From assembly GCA_037693485.1 (NCBI GenBank), contig CM075346.1, positions 128,638,001 through 128,702,000 on the forward strand: a stretch of DNA of 64,000 nucleotides. The letters run 5' to 3'. Source of the stretch: Kitagawia praeruptora. Its lineage: Eukaryota; Streptophyta; Magnoliopsida; Apiales; Apiaceae. A program made the position numbers and the translations under genes. The notes under the pieces were generated by a model, which worked only from the letters and a program-made list of their open reading frames with translations, was not told where the DNA came from and made no database searches. Below, piece by piece: positions 34,356-45,143 of this stretch. Position 1 is the first letter of the stretch. Every line of letters starts with the position of its first letter.

Positions 34356-35357
34356 AAAAAACCAAACCAAACATACCCAGTATATCCCGCATGAAGCAGG
34401 GTCTGGGGAGGGTACAATGTACGCAGACCATACCCCTACTTTACAGTAGAGAGGCTGTTTCCGTGAAGACCCCCGGCTTAGTGCACCGAATAGCAAAGTG
34501 AATTTAATACAATGATGATAAAGGTGGGTAAAGTAGTCGACCGAACCTGGGCCCATGGCCTGGATCTCATGGGGCTTACCTACTCGGTAAAGGGGCACTC
34601 TTCTCCTGATCTAGGAAGACCTCCTGCCAAGCTCCCTGCGCCTGCAAAATCAGAAAACAGAAGACAATATGAGGATGAAAAGCCAAGCTACTAAGCTAAT
34701 GCTAAACGAGAGAGCCCAACTCTGAGGCTCTCAACCACAGAACCACTCCCTAGAAGGGAGTCAACAACTCTAATCTGACGCCTCCAACAACTCCTATCGG
34801 CTATCGCGTTCTCGTCCAAGTTTACGGCCTTCAAATCCATCCTGAGCTGTTCTTCCCACGACCTCCTCGGTCTGCCTCTTCTCCTCACCCCAACAACTGA
34901 AATACTCTCGACCCTCCTCACCGGGGCTTCCGGAAGCCTCCTACGAACGTGGCCGAACCATCTCAACCTCCCTTCCCTAACTTTCGCAGTAAAAGGTGCC
35001 ACCTCCAACTCGCTCCTGAAAACCACATTCGGGATTCTATCTAACATCGTGCGGCCACAGGACCACCGCAGCATCCTCATTTCAGCTGCTTCCAACTTGC
35101 ACTCGAGGGCCTTCTTCGCCGCCCAACACTCCGAACCATATAGCATCGCAGGACGGATAGCTGTTCTATAGAACTTCCCTTTCAGCTTTAACGGGACTTT
35201 CTTATCGCACATCACCCCTGACGCAGCCCTCCACCTTAGCCACCCCGCGTTGATACGATGCGTGACATCATCTTCAATCTCACCTTCCTTCTGGATGATC
35301 GAACCCAAATACTTGAGCTTTTCCGTACGGGGGACGGTCTGATCTTCAATCCTAAAT
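34356..35357 (-). mobile_element. 5'-truncated RTE-type LINE
   Basis: On the minus strand about 220 codons remain, from the 5' break near 35357 to the stop at 34691. They match the C-terminal part of plant RTE-clade reverse transcriptases: YLGSIIQKEGEIEDDV, AIRPAMLYGSECW, MLRWSCGRTMLDRI and GRLRWFGHVRRR. The RT catalytic centre and endonuclease are absent. The 3' untranslated part contains the familiar ggtctggggagggtacaatg-type block (read on plus) and ends with a simple ttggtttggt-like tail at 34356-34370. Its 5' end coincides with the left end of the next element. Confidence 0.85.
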
Positions 35358-36678
35358 GGGTTAATTAGTTATTTCATAACTGAACTCGTGCTCAACTTGT
35401 AGTTGGGTAATCAAACTCAAAAACCTTGCAATCAACCCATCAAAGGAATTAAAACTTGCAATTGGCCAACCGCCATTAACTCCATGTAACGTCCGTGACG
35501 GAAAGTTGACGTGGCATGCTAATGTGTTAAAATTATACACGTTGTCTGCTGAGGTGGTTTGGTTCATTAAAAACAAGAATTTTTTTTTTCCTTTTCGGTA
35601 ATTAAAATCCTTCATTCTTTATAATTTTGTTGCTTAAATTCATTTTTTCAATAATTTAATTTTTTTTAACAAACCAACACATTCAATCTCTTCTCCTCTC
35701 CTACAATTCGAGTAGCCACCCATTTTCAGATCTACTTTCCGCCGCACTTCAACCATCTTCATTCTCCGACCACCTCTGCTCCACCGCATCTCGGCCTCTA
35801 TCGTTTATTCCGACCAACAACCCACCCCACCTCTACAGCCGCCGCCCACACCAATCTGCCACTCCCTTCCTCATCTTTCTATCGCCGCATCCCACTTACA
35901 CCTCCGTCCTCCTCTTTCATCCATCAATTGCCACTTCACCCAGCACATCACTCCACCCATTTCCTACAACCCCCACGCCTGGAACACACACCTCCAATTC
36001 ACCCCCAACAACCTAGTCACCTCTTCTCTGTTCACCCATACACATACATCCACACAATAACATACGCTTCTATCGAAAGAAAATCCCAGCCGAATTTTTG
36101 CAGAATCCGGCAGAACCCCTCTCAATTTCGACCAACCCAAGAACCCAGCGGTATAATCGCGCAACCAGCAAGAAATAACAATAATACTCAACATATAATT
36201 CGAATTTCACCATATAACTAAAATCAATCACGACAAAAATTGAGACCCATCAAGAAAATCGAAACCCATTTTTGGTTTCAACATAATTCAGTGCACACCA
36301 GGTCCAACTCGCACATACTGGTAATAAAGCTTGTAAAGAGCTACGGAAATTCAGAGAACCGGAGCTTAACAAGCTCGGGACCGGAATCAATAGAGGAGAA
36401 GGACTCCTCTATAAAAGAAATATAAGTAAAAATTATTTTGTGTTTAAAGATTTTTTATTTAATTTTAAGTTAAAATAATGACATGGCATCATATGTGGCA
36501 ACACTTAACGGGGCACCGTTAAAAGTCAATGTGAGTTAACGGCTGTGCAAGTTATTTCATGTTTAATGATTAAATTGCAATCAATTATTAGTGTAATTAT
36601 CCAATTGCAAGTTTTTTGAGTACGATTACCCAACTGCAAGTTGAGCACGAGTTCAATTATGAAATAGCCAATTAACCC
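35358..36678. mobile_element. Element with long inverted ends and C-rich core (MULE-like candidate)
   Basis: Both ends read GGGTTAATTRGCTATTTCAT-like inward and continue with tgaactcgtgctcaacttg and gttgggtaatc, giving inverted repeats of about 70 bp or more. A clear TSD was not found. The core from about 35690 to 36180 is C-rich with many ccacc and tccgcc words, unlike the surroundings, and resembles a captured 5' gene region. The open stretch 35928-36221 is low-complexity and not convincing as a protein. Confidence 0.6.
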
Positions 36679-37065
36679 TACTATAAATTGAGCATACTGC
36701 AAGTTCATTTTTGGTACACATGAATAAGTAATATAAACTTTTCTCCGAATAACTTTTATTGAAGTAAGGAAGTACTACCCGAGTAAAGTTTATTAAAGAA
36801 GAAGGTACTGCTCAAAAAAGTTTTATTAACGAAGGAGGTACGTTCTATTTTTACTTATAAATATGGTTATAATTTCCTTGTTTATATTACTATTTAATAT
36901 ATTAAAATTGTTGCACTATGAATATTATTATAAAGTTTCTGGCTGGCTATGCCGTCGTAACTTTTAAATAAATTATGTCATTATGTGTTATAATTATAAT
37001 TTTATGTATATATTTAATTGTTTATGTTTAACATGCATGTTTTAAATATTTATTTTATATTCAGA
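36679..37065 (+). other. AT-rich leader upstream of E5 gag
   Basis: No gene. May include the E5 5' LTR remnant and leader; an acceptor-like tattcag precedes the gag ATG at 37066, as if a leader intron existed. No LTR boundary or primer site was recognised. Confidence 0.35.
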
Positions 37066-38105
37066 ATGGTGAATCTTGCTAAACTAGACTTTGTTGTAGT
37101 GGATGTGTTTGGGGATAATTATCTATCTTGGGTGCTCGATGCCGAATTACATCTTAGTGCTAATGGGTTAAGAGATACTATAGAATCAGGAAAAAACCCA
37201 ACTGTTGAACAAAATGCCAAAGCTATCATTTTTCTTAGGCATCACATTCATGAAAATTTAAAATCTGAATACCTAACTATCAAAAACCCACTCACCCTTT
37301 GGACCAATCTCAAAGATAGATTTGATCACCAAAAACTTGTCCATCTGCCACATGTCCGTTATGACTAGATCAATTTAAGGTTACACGATTTTAAATCTGT
37401 TGCTGAATATAATTTTGCCTTGTTCAAAATAAGCTCTAAGCTAATCCTGTGTGGTGAGAAAGTTACTGATGCTGAGATGATTGAAAAGACCATTTCGACC
37501 TTTCACCCCAACACTATAATCTTGGCACAACAATACAGGGAACGCAATTTCCAGAAATATAGTGAGCTGATATCTCTTCTTCTTGTAGCTGAGAAAAATA
37601 ATGAGTTGTTGCTAAAAAATCATTAGATATGTCCCACAGGCTCTGCCCAGTTACCTAAAGTACATAACACGTCATTCCGAAAGAATAAGCGTGGGAAAGG
37701 GCATAGAGGAGGACGAGGTTATGGAAGAAATCATGGACGTGGTTTCGTGGTCGATTTCGAAATCAGTATAACTCTGGCCACCTGAAGTGGCAACGTGATG
37801 GCTACAACAACTCCAGCCACCAGAAGTGGAAAAATGAGGTGTCAAATAAAAGGAAGGAACCACAGGAAGGAGATACTAGAGATATATGCTTTAGGTGTGG
37901 GCCTCATGGGCATTGGACGTACTTGTCACACACATAGACATCTTGTAGATCTTTACGAGTCATCTAAAAGGCAGAATGGACGAAGGTTGGAAACAAATTT
38001 GGCTAGCTTTAACGATGAACCAATCAACAAGTCTCTCCAACTGAACTTAATAATAATGCTAATCTTTACTACGGCTTAGATACTAGTTCTTATATGTATC
38101 GTTTT
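37066..38105 (+). pseudogene. E5 gag, degenerate
   Basis: ATG 37066. The frame encodes a widespread plant copia gag (LAKLDFVVVDVFGDNYLSWV, LKDRFDHQK, EYNFALFKISSKL, KYSELISLLLVAEKNNELL). TAG at 37366-37368 replaces an expected Trp and TAG at 37624-37626 interrupts before a conserved PTGSA block; the frame decays further after about 37790 in the R/G-rich region. The continuation (protease onward) lies past the E4 insertion at 52242. E4's target duplication gtttt is at 38101-38105. Confidence 0.85.
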
Positions 38106-39396
38106 TGTTGAGTATTGAATACGGTAAAAGAATACAGAGGGGGGGGGTGAATGGATTCTTGAACTTTTCTTGATTTAGTCTATGTAGCAGATAAGTGCCT
38201 GTGTGTGTAGAAGTGAAGGTGCGGATAAATAAACAACACAAGACACAATATCACTTTAATCTAATGTATTATTAGATAAAGGTTGCTACAATCTGTGAAT
38301 ACAAATGATAGTATTCTCAGCTTCGTTTTTCTCAGAGAGATATGGCTTACAGTGTATGAAAAACTAGACTCACAAAAGTTACTAAGTTATGAAGTGAGGC
38401 TGTGTCCTTATAGAACATGGATACAGCCCACTTACTGCAAATAAGGTAGCTAAACAAATTACTTTCTAGTCTGTCTATCCTTTTTGAGTAAGCGTCCAAA
38501 CGGTTACAGATTTGACTTTGCAAAGCCTGTTTAGATCCACTTCTTTAGCTCCTTGTCTCTTCTATATCTCTCCAAGCTTCCTTGTAGGCTTTCCAGAGCA
38601 CGTTACAGATTGTGGTCCATAAAGTGCATTGGCTTGTTGCAGGTTTCTGACTTGTATAATTTCTTCAGTATTTTGTCTCCAAGAATGTATTCGAGAAGTG
38701 ACTAAGTAAGTGATTCGAGAACTAGAATTGACTTGATCGATAACTCTGAGTTCTCGAATACTGTTATAATGACATATCGAACCACTTCTCGAATAGCTCT
38801 TTTCCATCAGGATTCCTTGAGTTGTCGAATAGAACATTTGACTTATCGAATCCTCGAGTTGTCGAATAGCTTTCTGAGTCCTTGAGATATCGAATGGAAC
38901 TTTGACTTGTTGACTCTTTGAGAACTCGAATACCATCTTGACTTGTTGACTTCTTGAGTTCTCGAATAGAGTAGTAGACATATCGAATCCCTGAGATATC
39001 GAATGAGATATCGAACAGTGTATTCAGAGATATCGAATAGTGTCTTGAGATATCGAATCCCTGACTTCTCGAATGCTGGACTTCTCGAATAGACAAATAT
39101 ACTTCTCGAATTGGTACTTAGGCAAATTCTTCATTTCTTCAAATCCCAACTGTGATTATTTGACAGTCTTTAACTCCTTGCTTGAGGCATGAACCTTGGA
39201 ACTTCTTTCAAGCATTATTCTAGACTCTATTTGTACAATTACACAACTAGGATTTGATGCCTTCTACAAGTACAATACAAACAGAAACTCTACAACTAGA
39301 GGTTCCCTTAGTTAAGAGGTCATGTAAGTAATGCAAAGCATTACAAACAATTAGGCTTGTTATTAGATGTGTACAGGCATGCCTCTGTAACTAACA
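38106..39396 (-). repeat. 3' LTR of E4
   Basis: 1291 bp. Eight copies of TTCTCGAA or its complement start at 38690, 38714, 38751, 38786, 38959, 39066, 39082 and 39103, mixed with related gatatcgaat and gttgtcgaat words. A G-run (nine G here, seven in the other LTR) lies about 35 bp from the LTR end. Confidence 0.96.
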
Positions 39397-39409
39397 ATCT
39401 CCCCCAAAT
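39397..39409 (-). other. Polypurine tract of E4
   Basis: Plus strand atctcccccaaat, i.e. TTGGGGGAGAT on the minus strand directly before the 3' LTR. Confidence 0.9.
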
Positions 39410-39554
39410 TGTGAGTGAGACCCTTAGTCACAATTTCATGTCTGATAACAAGCCTAACATACATAAAGATAAAACTTTAAAAGTACAGGTATGTATTTTG
39501 ATTGAACACATAAATGAAATTACAAGATAAATACTCTTACCGTATGATGAGGTA

Positions 39555-42500
39555 CTAGCCATTTTCTTTTGATTGCATCTCCATTGCTTTGGCTTGTAGA
39601 TCATCATATGCTTTCTGTTTCCTTTCTTTCTCCTTTCTTGCAATCTCATCTACTGCTCTCATGATTTCTGTCATAGCATCCAATTCTTCAATCATAATAG
39701 AGTTTTTGAAATCTTCAAGCACTGGCTTCAGAATGTTTGTAGGATAGTGACTGAGTAGGTTCATTCTTATATTGACATTGTCTCCATTTCTTCTCCTATA
39801 CTTCACCACATAGGGATCAAACTGAACTCTACACAATCCCTTTGCCCTTAGCTTTTCTGCTTCAATCTCCAGTCTATCAATTTCTTTCTCCCTTTCTAAC
39901 CATTTCTCATAGCAGCCCTTTCTTATCTTCTCAACATAATCTTTCTTCATTTTCACAAAGTCAATCAATTCCAGCTTCCATACTTTCTCCACCTTGTCTT
40001 TAGAATCCAGCAATGCAATGATTCTTTCTATCTCATACAATTTACCCCAATGTTGACAACCCCCTTGTTTGAATTTCATTTCCTTCCCATCAGTGTACTT
40101 GATTTCAAGGTGGTCATCCACAATTGCAGCATAGCATATCTTTTGAGCTCTTAGAAATTGCAGATGCTCTTCATCAAAGTCTTCATCAAGTGGCTGGAGT
40201 TTCAATCCTGGAATGATTGTTAGGGCTCTAGATTTGGATAGCTTCACTCTTCTTGCAGCATGTTTAAATTTCATCCTCTTGACATGATTGCTTGGCAGAA
40301 ATCTTTGACCTTTGTTGGTAGACCATAGTAGTATTCCATTAGCAGATTGCTTTCTGAAACATACACATGGTTTCTTGACTTGAATCTTCTTCTCTTCTTG
40401 AGGTGGTAAGACAGTTGCAGAAGCCACAGATGTAGATTTTGCTAGGTCACTACTAACAGTATTCACCCTAGACTTAGAGTCTTGTGATGTGGTGAGGTTA
40501 CTGCTAGCAGTGCCTAAGGCTTGCTGTCTTCCACTCTTCCTCTCATAGGTTTTACCTTGGTCATCATCATCCTTTTTATCCTTGTCTCCCTTTTTCTTCT
40601 TGTCTTCATCACCCTTATCTCTCTTGTGATGTCTTCTCCTCCCATCACCTTTGTCTTCAGAATCATCATCCTTATTTCTCCTAGGTTGAGCCATCTCTGG
40701 AATTTCACCAGTTGCAATATAGGTTCTGAGGATGTGCAGTGCCTCAGTTTCTTCAGCATTTCTGGCTCCAACCTTCTTCTGTAATTGATCAATGATAGCA
40801 ATGATCAGTCTGTGATTTCTAGTGGTGAGATCATGGGGAATGACCAATTGCTTGATATCTTCAATTCTGGTGCCAGACTGATAAATGATTGTCCATGGCT
40901 TCTTGATCACTTCTGGTAGCCTTGAAGGTTAGTCATTCCTCAAGTCATCAAACAGACTTTTGTTGTTCTCATTCTTCTTTTCTATAAGCTCGAGTATGGC
41001 ATCTATCTCTGAGTGTTTCAGTTCTTGTAGAGTCTTGTATGTTAGATGCCATATCTTCAATTTGGATATCATCACTATCTCCTTGATCCACAGATTATTG
41101 ACTTTCTTAGGAATGACAGTGATGCAATCAATCTGCTTCTTCAACTCCCTCAGATAGAACTGAGTGTCACCAACCTGTTCCCTTGTGGCTTTCAGAAACT
41201 CCAAAAAGGCTTTATCATGATAAACATTGGAGTTAGCAACTTCTTGTAGTTTGGCCTCAGTAACAACTTTAACTTCTACAGGCTTGGAACTCTCAGATAT
41301 AGAGGTTGGAGGTTTGTCAGATGGCATACTCCCTGCAACCACTGTGGTAGTTATGGATTGCTTTTGTCCTCCAGGAGTAGTGATGTGCACAGTTGGTAGA
41401 GTGACAACTGGCAAGATAGATGGAGGCTCATCCACTTTGGATTTTCCTTTGCCAGGCACATTTGCTAGAGACTTTGAAGCCCTTTGTTGACCACCCTCTT
41501 TTATTATTATGCCTTTCTCCCCCTTTGTATTTGAGTTCCTTGTCTTCTTCTCCCCCTTAGGCTTGTTGTCAGGCACAGAGGCTGTAGAAATGTCCTTTGG
41601 GATTGAAGATTCATCAGGTAGAGGGAGACCCATATGCTTCATCATTACAGCTAACATGGATTGTTGATGCAGAAGGACATCAGCTGTGGTGGATGCTTGA
41701 GTGTCCAACTGATCATTTAGCAGTGCAACCTTTTCTGTAAGATGAGCATTGGTTTTGGTGAGAGTAGCTACCTCCTGTTCAAGAGTGTTCACCTTAGTGA
41801 ATAACTCATTGGCCTTGAAACCAGATAAAGATTGATCCTGCAGCCTCTTCACTTCATATTTAGACAGTTCATGCACAGGGACATCAGTCACTAGCCTATC
41901 TCCATAAAGGTTCTTGAACATTATCCTTAGCATGGCATTGGCATCTGTAGTCTGGTCAGATAGATTTTGAAATTGATGCCCCAGACCTGTGACAGTATCC
42001 TTTAGCAGAGCTAGCCCATTGTCCATCTTGGTGCAGGTAGAGTTGCAGTGTTTGATATCCTTGACCACACTGTCTAGTTGAGGAAACTTAGCATCAAAAG
42101 CCCTCTTGACTTCTGCTACTGAAGTGGCTGTCTTGTCACACATTTTGTTGACTTCAGTTTTGACTCCCTTGCCAAGATAGTGTGCAGCCTTGAGGAAACC
42201 CTTGTATGAGTCATTTACAGCTTCATACACTTCACCAGGTGACAGGGATTTTGCATTGGAGCCCAGTGAAGTGATGTATTCCTCCCTGAGATACTGAAGT
42301 GCTTCATCAAGAGTAATATCATATTTTCCTTGCAACCAGGCATCTATGTTGCCATCTCTCTCAGCATCATCAATGATCTTTGACTTCTGCACTTCCACAT
42401 CATCCCTATGGCATAACAGAATAGCCTCATAGTCTGGATTAGGCATGTCTGCAGTGAGAAGGTTCTGAGCAATCTTTGTGAACTCAGGAATCTTATCCAC

Positions 42501-44297
42501 AATTAAGCTTTGAAGTGCTTCAACCGTCAATTGTTGTGGAACAGACCCTGATCCTGAAGCACTGTCATGTTGCACAGGCTTCAGCCATTTTGACATGAAG
42601 TCAGAGCTAGAGCTAGGCAGGCTAGACTCCTCAGTTACAGATGCAACTTCTGTAACCGGATGGATTGACTCTACTACTGATGTTACCACAGAAGTGGGAT
42701 GAATTACACCAGCAGTTGACACAGGCACAGAGTCTCTAGTAAAAACTAGTGGAACCTCTGTGTTTGTGATGGTGTCATTAGGAGATGCCTCAGCATGCAT
42801 TCCCTCACCATTTAAGTGTGGGTTCTGAGTGGTGAACAAAGTGTCATGCACTAAGTCACTTGAAATTATTGGCTCATCAAGAGAAAAGAATTCTTGATGA
42901 TCAATACCTTGCATCTCAGTTGCCTGAGTTGCAGGTTCCAAAGAAATTTCAGAGTTAGATTCTGGAAGAGAAGTGTGTTTAAGAGTAGATTTTGGCAACT
43001 CCCCCTGAGAGATAGAGGGAGTTTCAAATGTGATGTGCTCTCCACTCAGTGTTGTGCCAGCCTTATCACTCCCATGTGCTGACTCTATACAAGAAGGTGC
43101 ATTGGGGAGGATGCTTGATTCTATAGGTGCACCCTGTTGAGAGGATATCCCTAGTGAGCTGTGTGCCCCTGATTTTACAACTTCAGCCATTTGTGTGACT
43201 GAAGAGGTGGTCTTAGTTTTCTTCTTCTTTGTCCTGTGTAAGGGTAACTCAGGTTCCTCACTTCCTAGACCTAATTCAACAGCTAATGCTGCTTCAGACA
43301 AGATATTCAATGGTGCAGACATTACTTCCTTTCTCTTCTTTTTACTAACATCACCCTTTTGAGAGGATGATGCAGTTGGCTCAATATGTGGTAGAGTGTT
43401 TGGTTGAGAGGGTTGGTTAGCAGGCCCTGGGTTAGCATTTTGTTCTACTTGCTTGGGCTGTGCTAACTTAGATTTTGCATCAAATGTTGGCATGTTGTGG
43501 GGATAAGTCCTAAACAAACTCTCCATATGGGGAGTTATGTTCAGTCTTACATCCACATCATTCCTAGTCTCCAAATTACCAAAAATGAGTTTGGTCATGG
43601 ACTTAGGATAGCCTATTTTATTTTTATCAATCCTAGGCAATTCAATCAATGAAGCATTTTTATAATTAAGTACAGATTGAATAAAGCGAGGGAAGAAAAT
43701 ATCAGTACCTCACTTGGTTGTGTTCTTACCAAGTCTCCCATATAGTTCTTGGAGTATGATTTGGCCAACATCAATCTTCTTTCCATAGGCCAAAGCATAT
43801 CCAATTTGCTGCACAGGTGCACTGATTTGATCAAAGCTTGATTTCCTGGCAGTGAAGACTTGGAGAAGAGTTGCAAACACATAACTCCACTCCTTTCTCA
43901 GATTCTTTCTGTTTAGCTTTCCAAGGTTAATCCCATCTGAGTAGTTTATGAACTCAAAGAATTCCTCCAACTCTGCATTAGTGGCCAGTCTGTCAAATGA
44001 CTCTTGTTGTAGGCCTAGTGCTTGGTTCATGTCTGCAGTAGTGATAGTGATTTCCTCATCTTGAACCTTGCAGTAGATGACATATGAAGTGATTGCGTTT
44101 TCCAGGGCTACAACCTCCACAATAGCTGTACTCCAGAATTGTTCCAGAATATCTAGATATAGAGTTGGGTTGGCAGAGAGTGCATCCTTGATATACGACT
44201 CAGCCATCCATTTCACAAAGCACTTGAAATTGGCATTGGGTGCTTCAACATCACTAGTGAGTGCGATGAAGTTGGTGTTAAACTTTACTGTTGCCAT
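39555..44297 (-). pseudogene. E4 env-like frame, 1581 codons with two in-frame stops
   Basis: ATG at 44297. Open in one frame to the stop at 39555 except TGA at 43712-43710 and TAA at 40931-40929; no frameshift. N-terminal domain of about 195 residues (FVKWMAESYIKDALS, YLDILEQFWSTA, LRKEWSYVFATLL) is of the plant-transposon-associated type and is related to the E1 protein. A long S/T/P-rich middle follows, then a coiled-coil region (about residues 690-880) and a lysine-rich C-terminal part with KKDDDD-type charged runs and a compact domain (VCFRKQSANGILLW to the end). No signal peptide or membrane helix is apparent, unlike a true envelope. Function unknown. Both stops could each arise by one C-to-T change. 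Confidence 0.8.
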
Positions 44298-45143
44298 TTG
44301 TGTAGAAGAGAGGAAAGAAATTGAAGGTTGAAGAAGAAATTTGGCTTTTCGTAGCTAGGGTTTCAGGGGTTTAGAGAGTGTAGATGCTTGAGAAATCGAA
44401 TGAAATGAATCAAATAGATGTGAAATTGTATAAGTATGAAGTACTTGAATTGTCGATTAGCAGAAAGTTTTGTATCGACAAGTCAGGCATTCGAGAAGTA
44501 GAAAACAACTATTCGAGAAGTCAAGAATGGCTTAATCGATAACTCAAGCAGATAGAAACTCACAGCTGGCAGTTATCTAACTTAGAAATAATTCTAAATT
44601 AAATAATATGTGTTTTTATGAGTGAATTAAACTTTTAGACAAAAAGTCCAAAATCGGTTAAAATTCAGCGAGAATTCAGCCTTTTCAAATGATTCGAGAA
44701 CTCAAATATAGTGTTCGAGAACTCAGTCATTCGAGAACTCAGTTGCTATATTCGAGAAGTCAAGAATTCCTCTATTCGATATCTCAGAAAGACTCTATTC
44801 GAGAACTCAAGAGTACTCTAATGAGACTTATTAGAGATGTCGAATAGTGAATCATTCGAGAAGTCTGACTTATCGAACTATACCCATCACTCATAAAAAT
44901 TTGATTTTCACTATCTTTTTAAAATTTACCAGACATATTCATTGAAAAATATCCTAGCAAATCAAATAGTGATTTTCTCAAAATTTCATAGAAATTTTAA
45001 GTTAATAAAAATATGATTTTCAACATATGCAACAGATTTGAAATATTTATAAATCATATTTCAGCCAACACTTACTCCAAAAATATTGAGAATTTAGATA
45101 GAGTAAGTGTTTACTGCTGCAACAATCTAGATGATGTATTCAC
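44298..45143 (-). other. E4 spacer between pol and env-like frame
   Basis: 846 bp without a gene. Eight TTCGAGAA words start at 44490, 44512, 44693, 44714, 44730, 44751, 44798 and 44855, the same word as in the LTR, plus ttcgatatctc and gatgtcgaat variants. Confidence 0.85.

Noticed and set aside
35928..36221. 97-codon frame in the C-rich core
   Set aside because: Low-complexity P/H/S-rich; likely UTR-like DNA rather than protein.
38562..39096. Overlapping minus-strand open frames in the E4 LTR with a repeated SRSQQVK-like peptide
   Set aside because: They arise from the iterated TTCTCGAA-type words lacking stops; present in both LTRs only because the LTRs are copies. No gene support.
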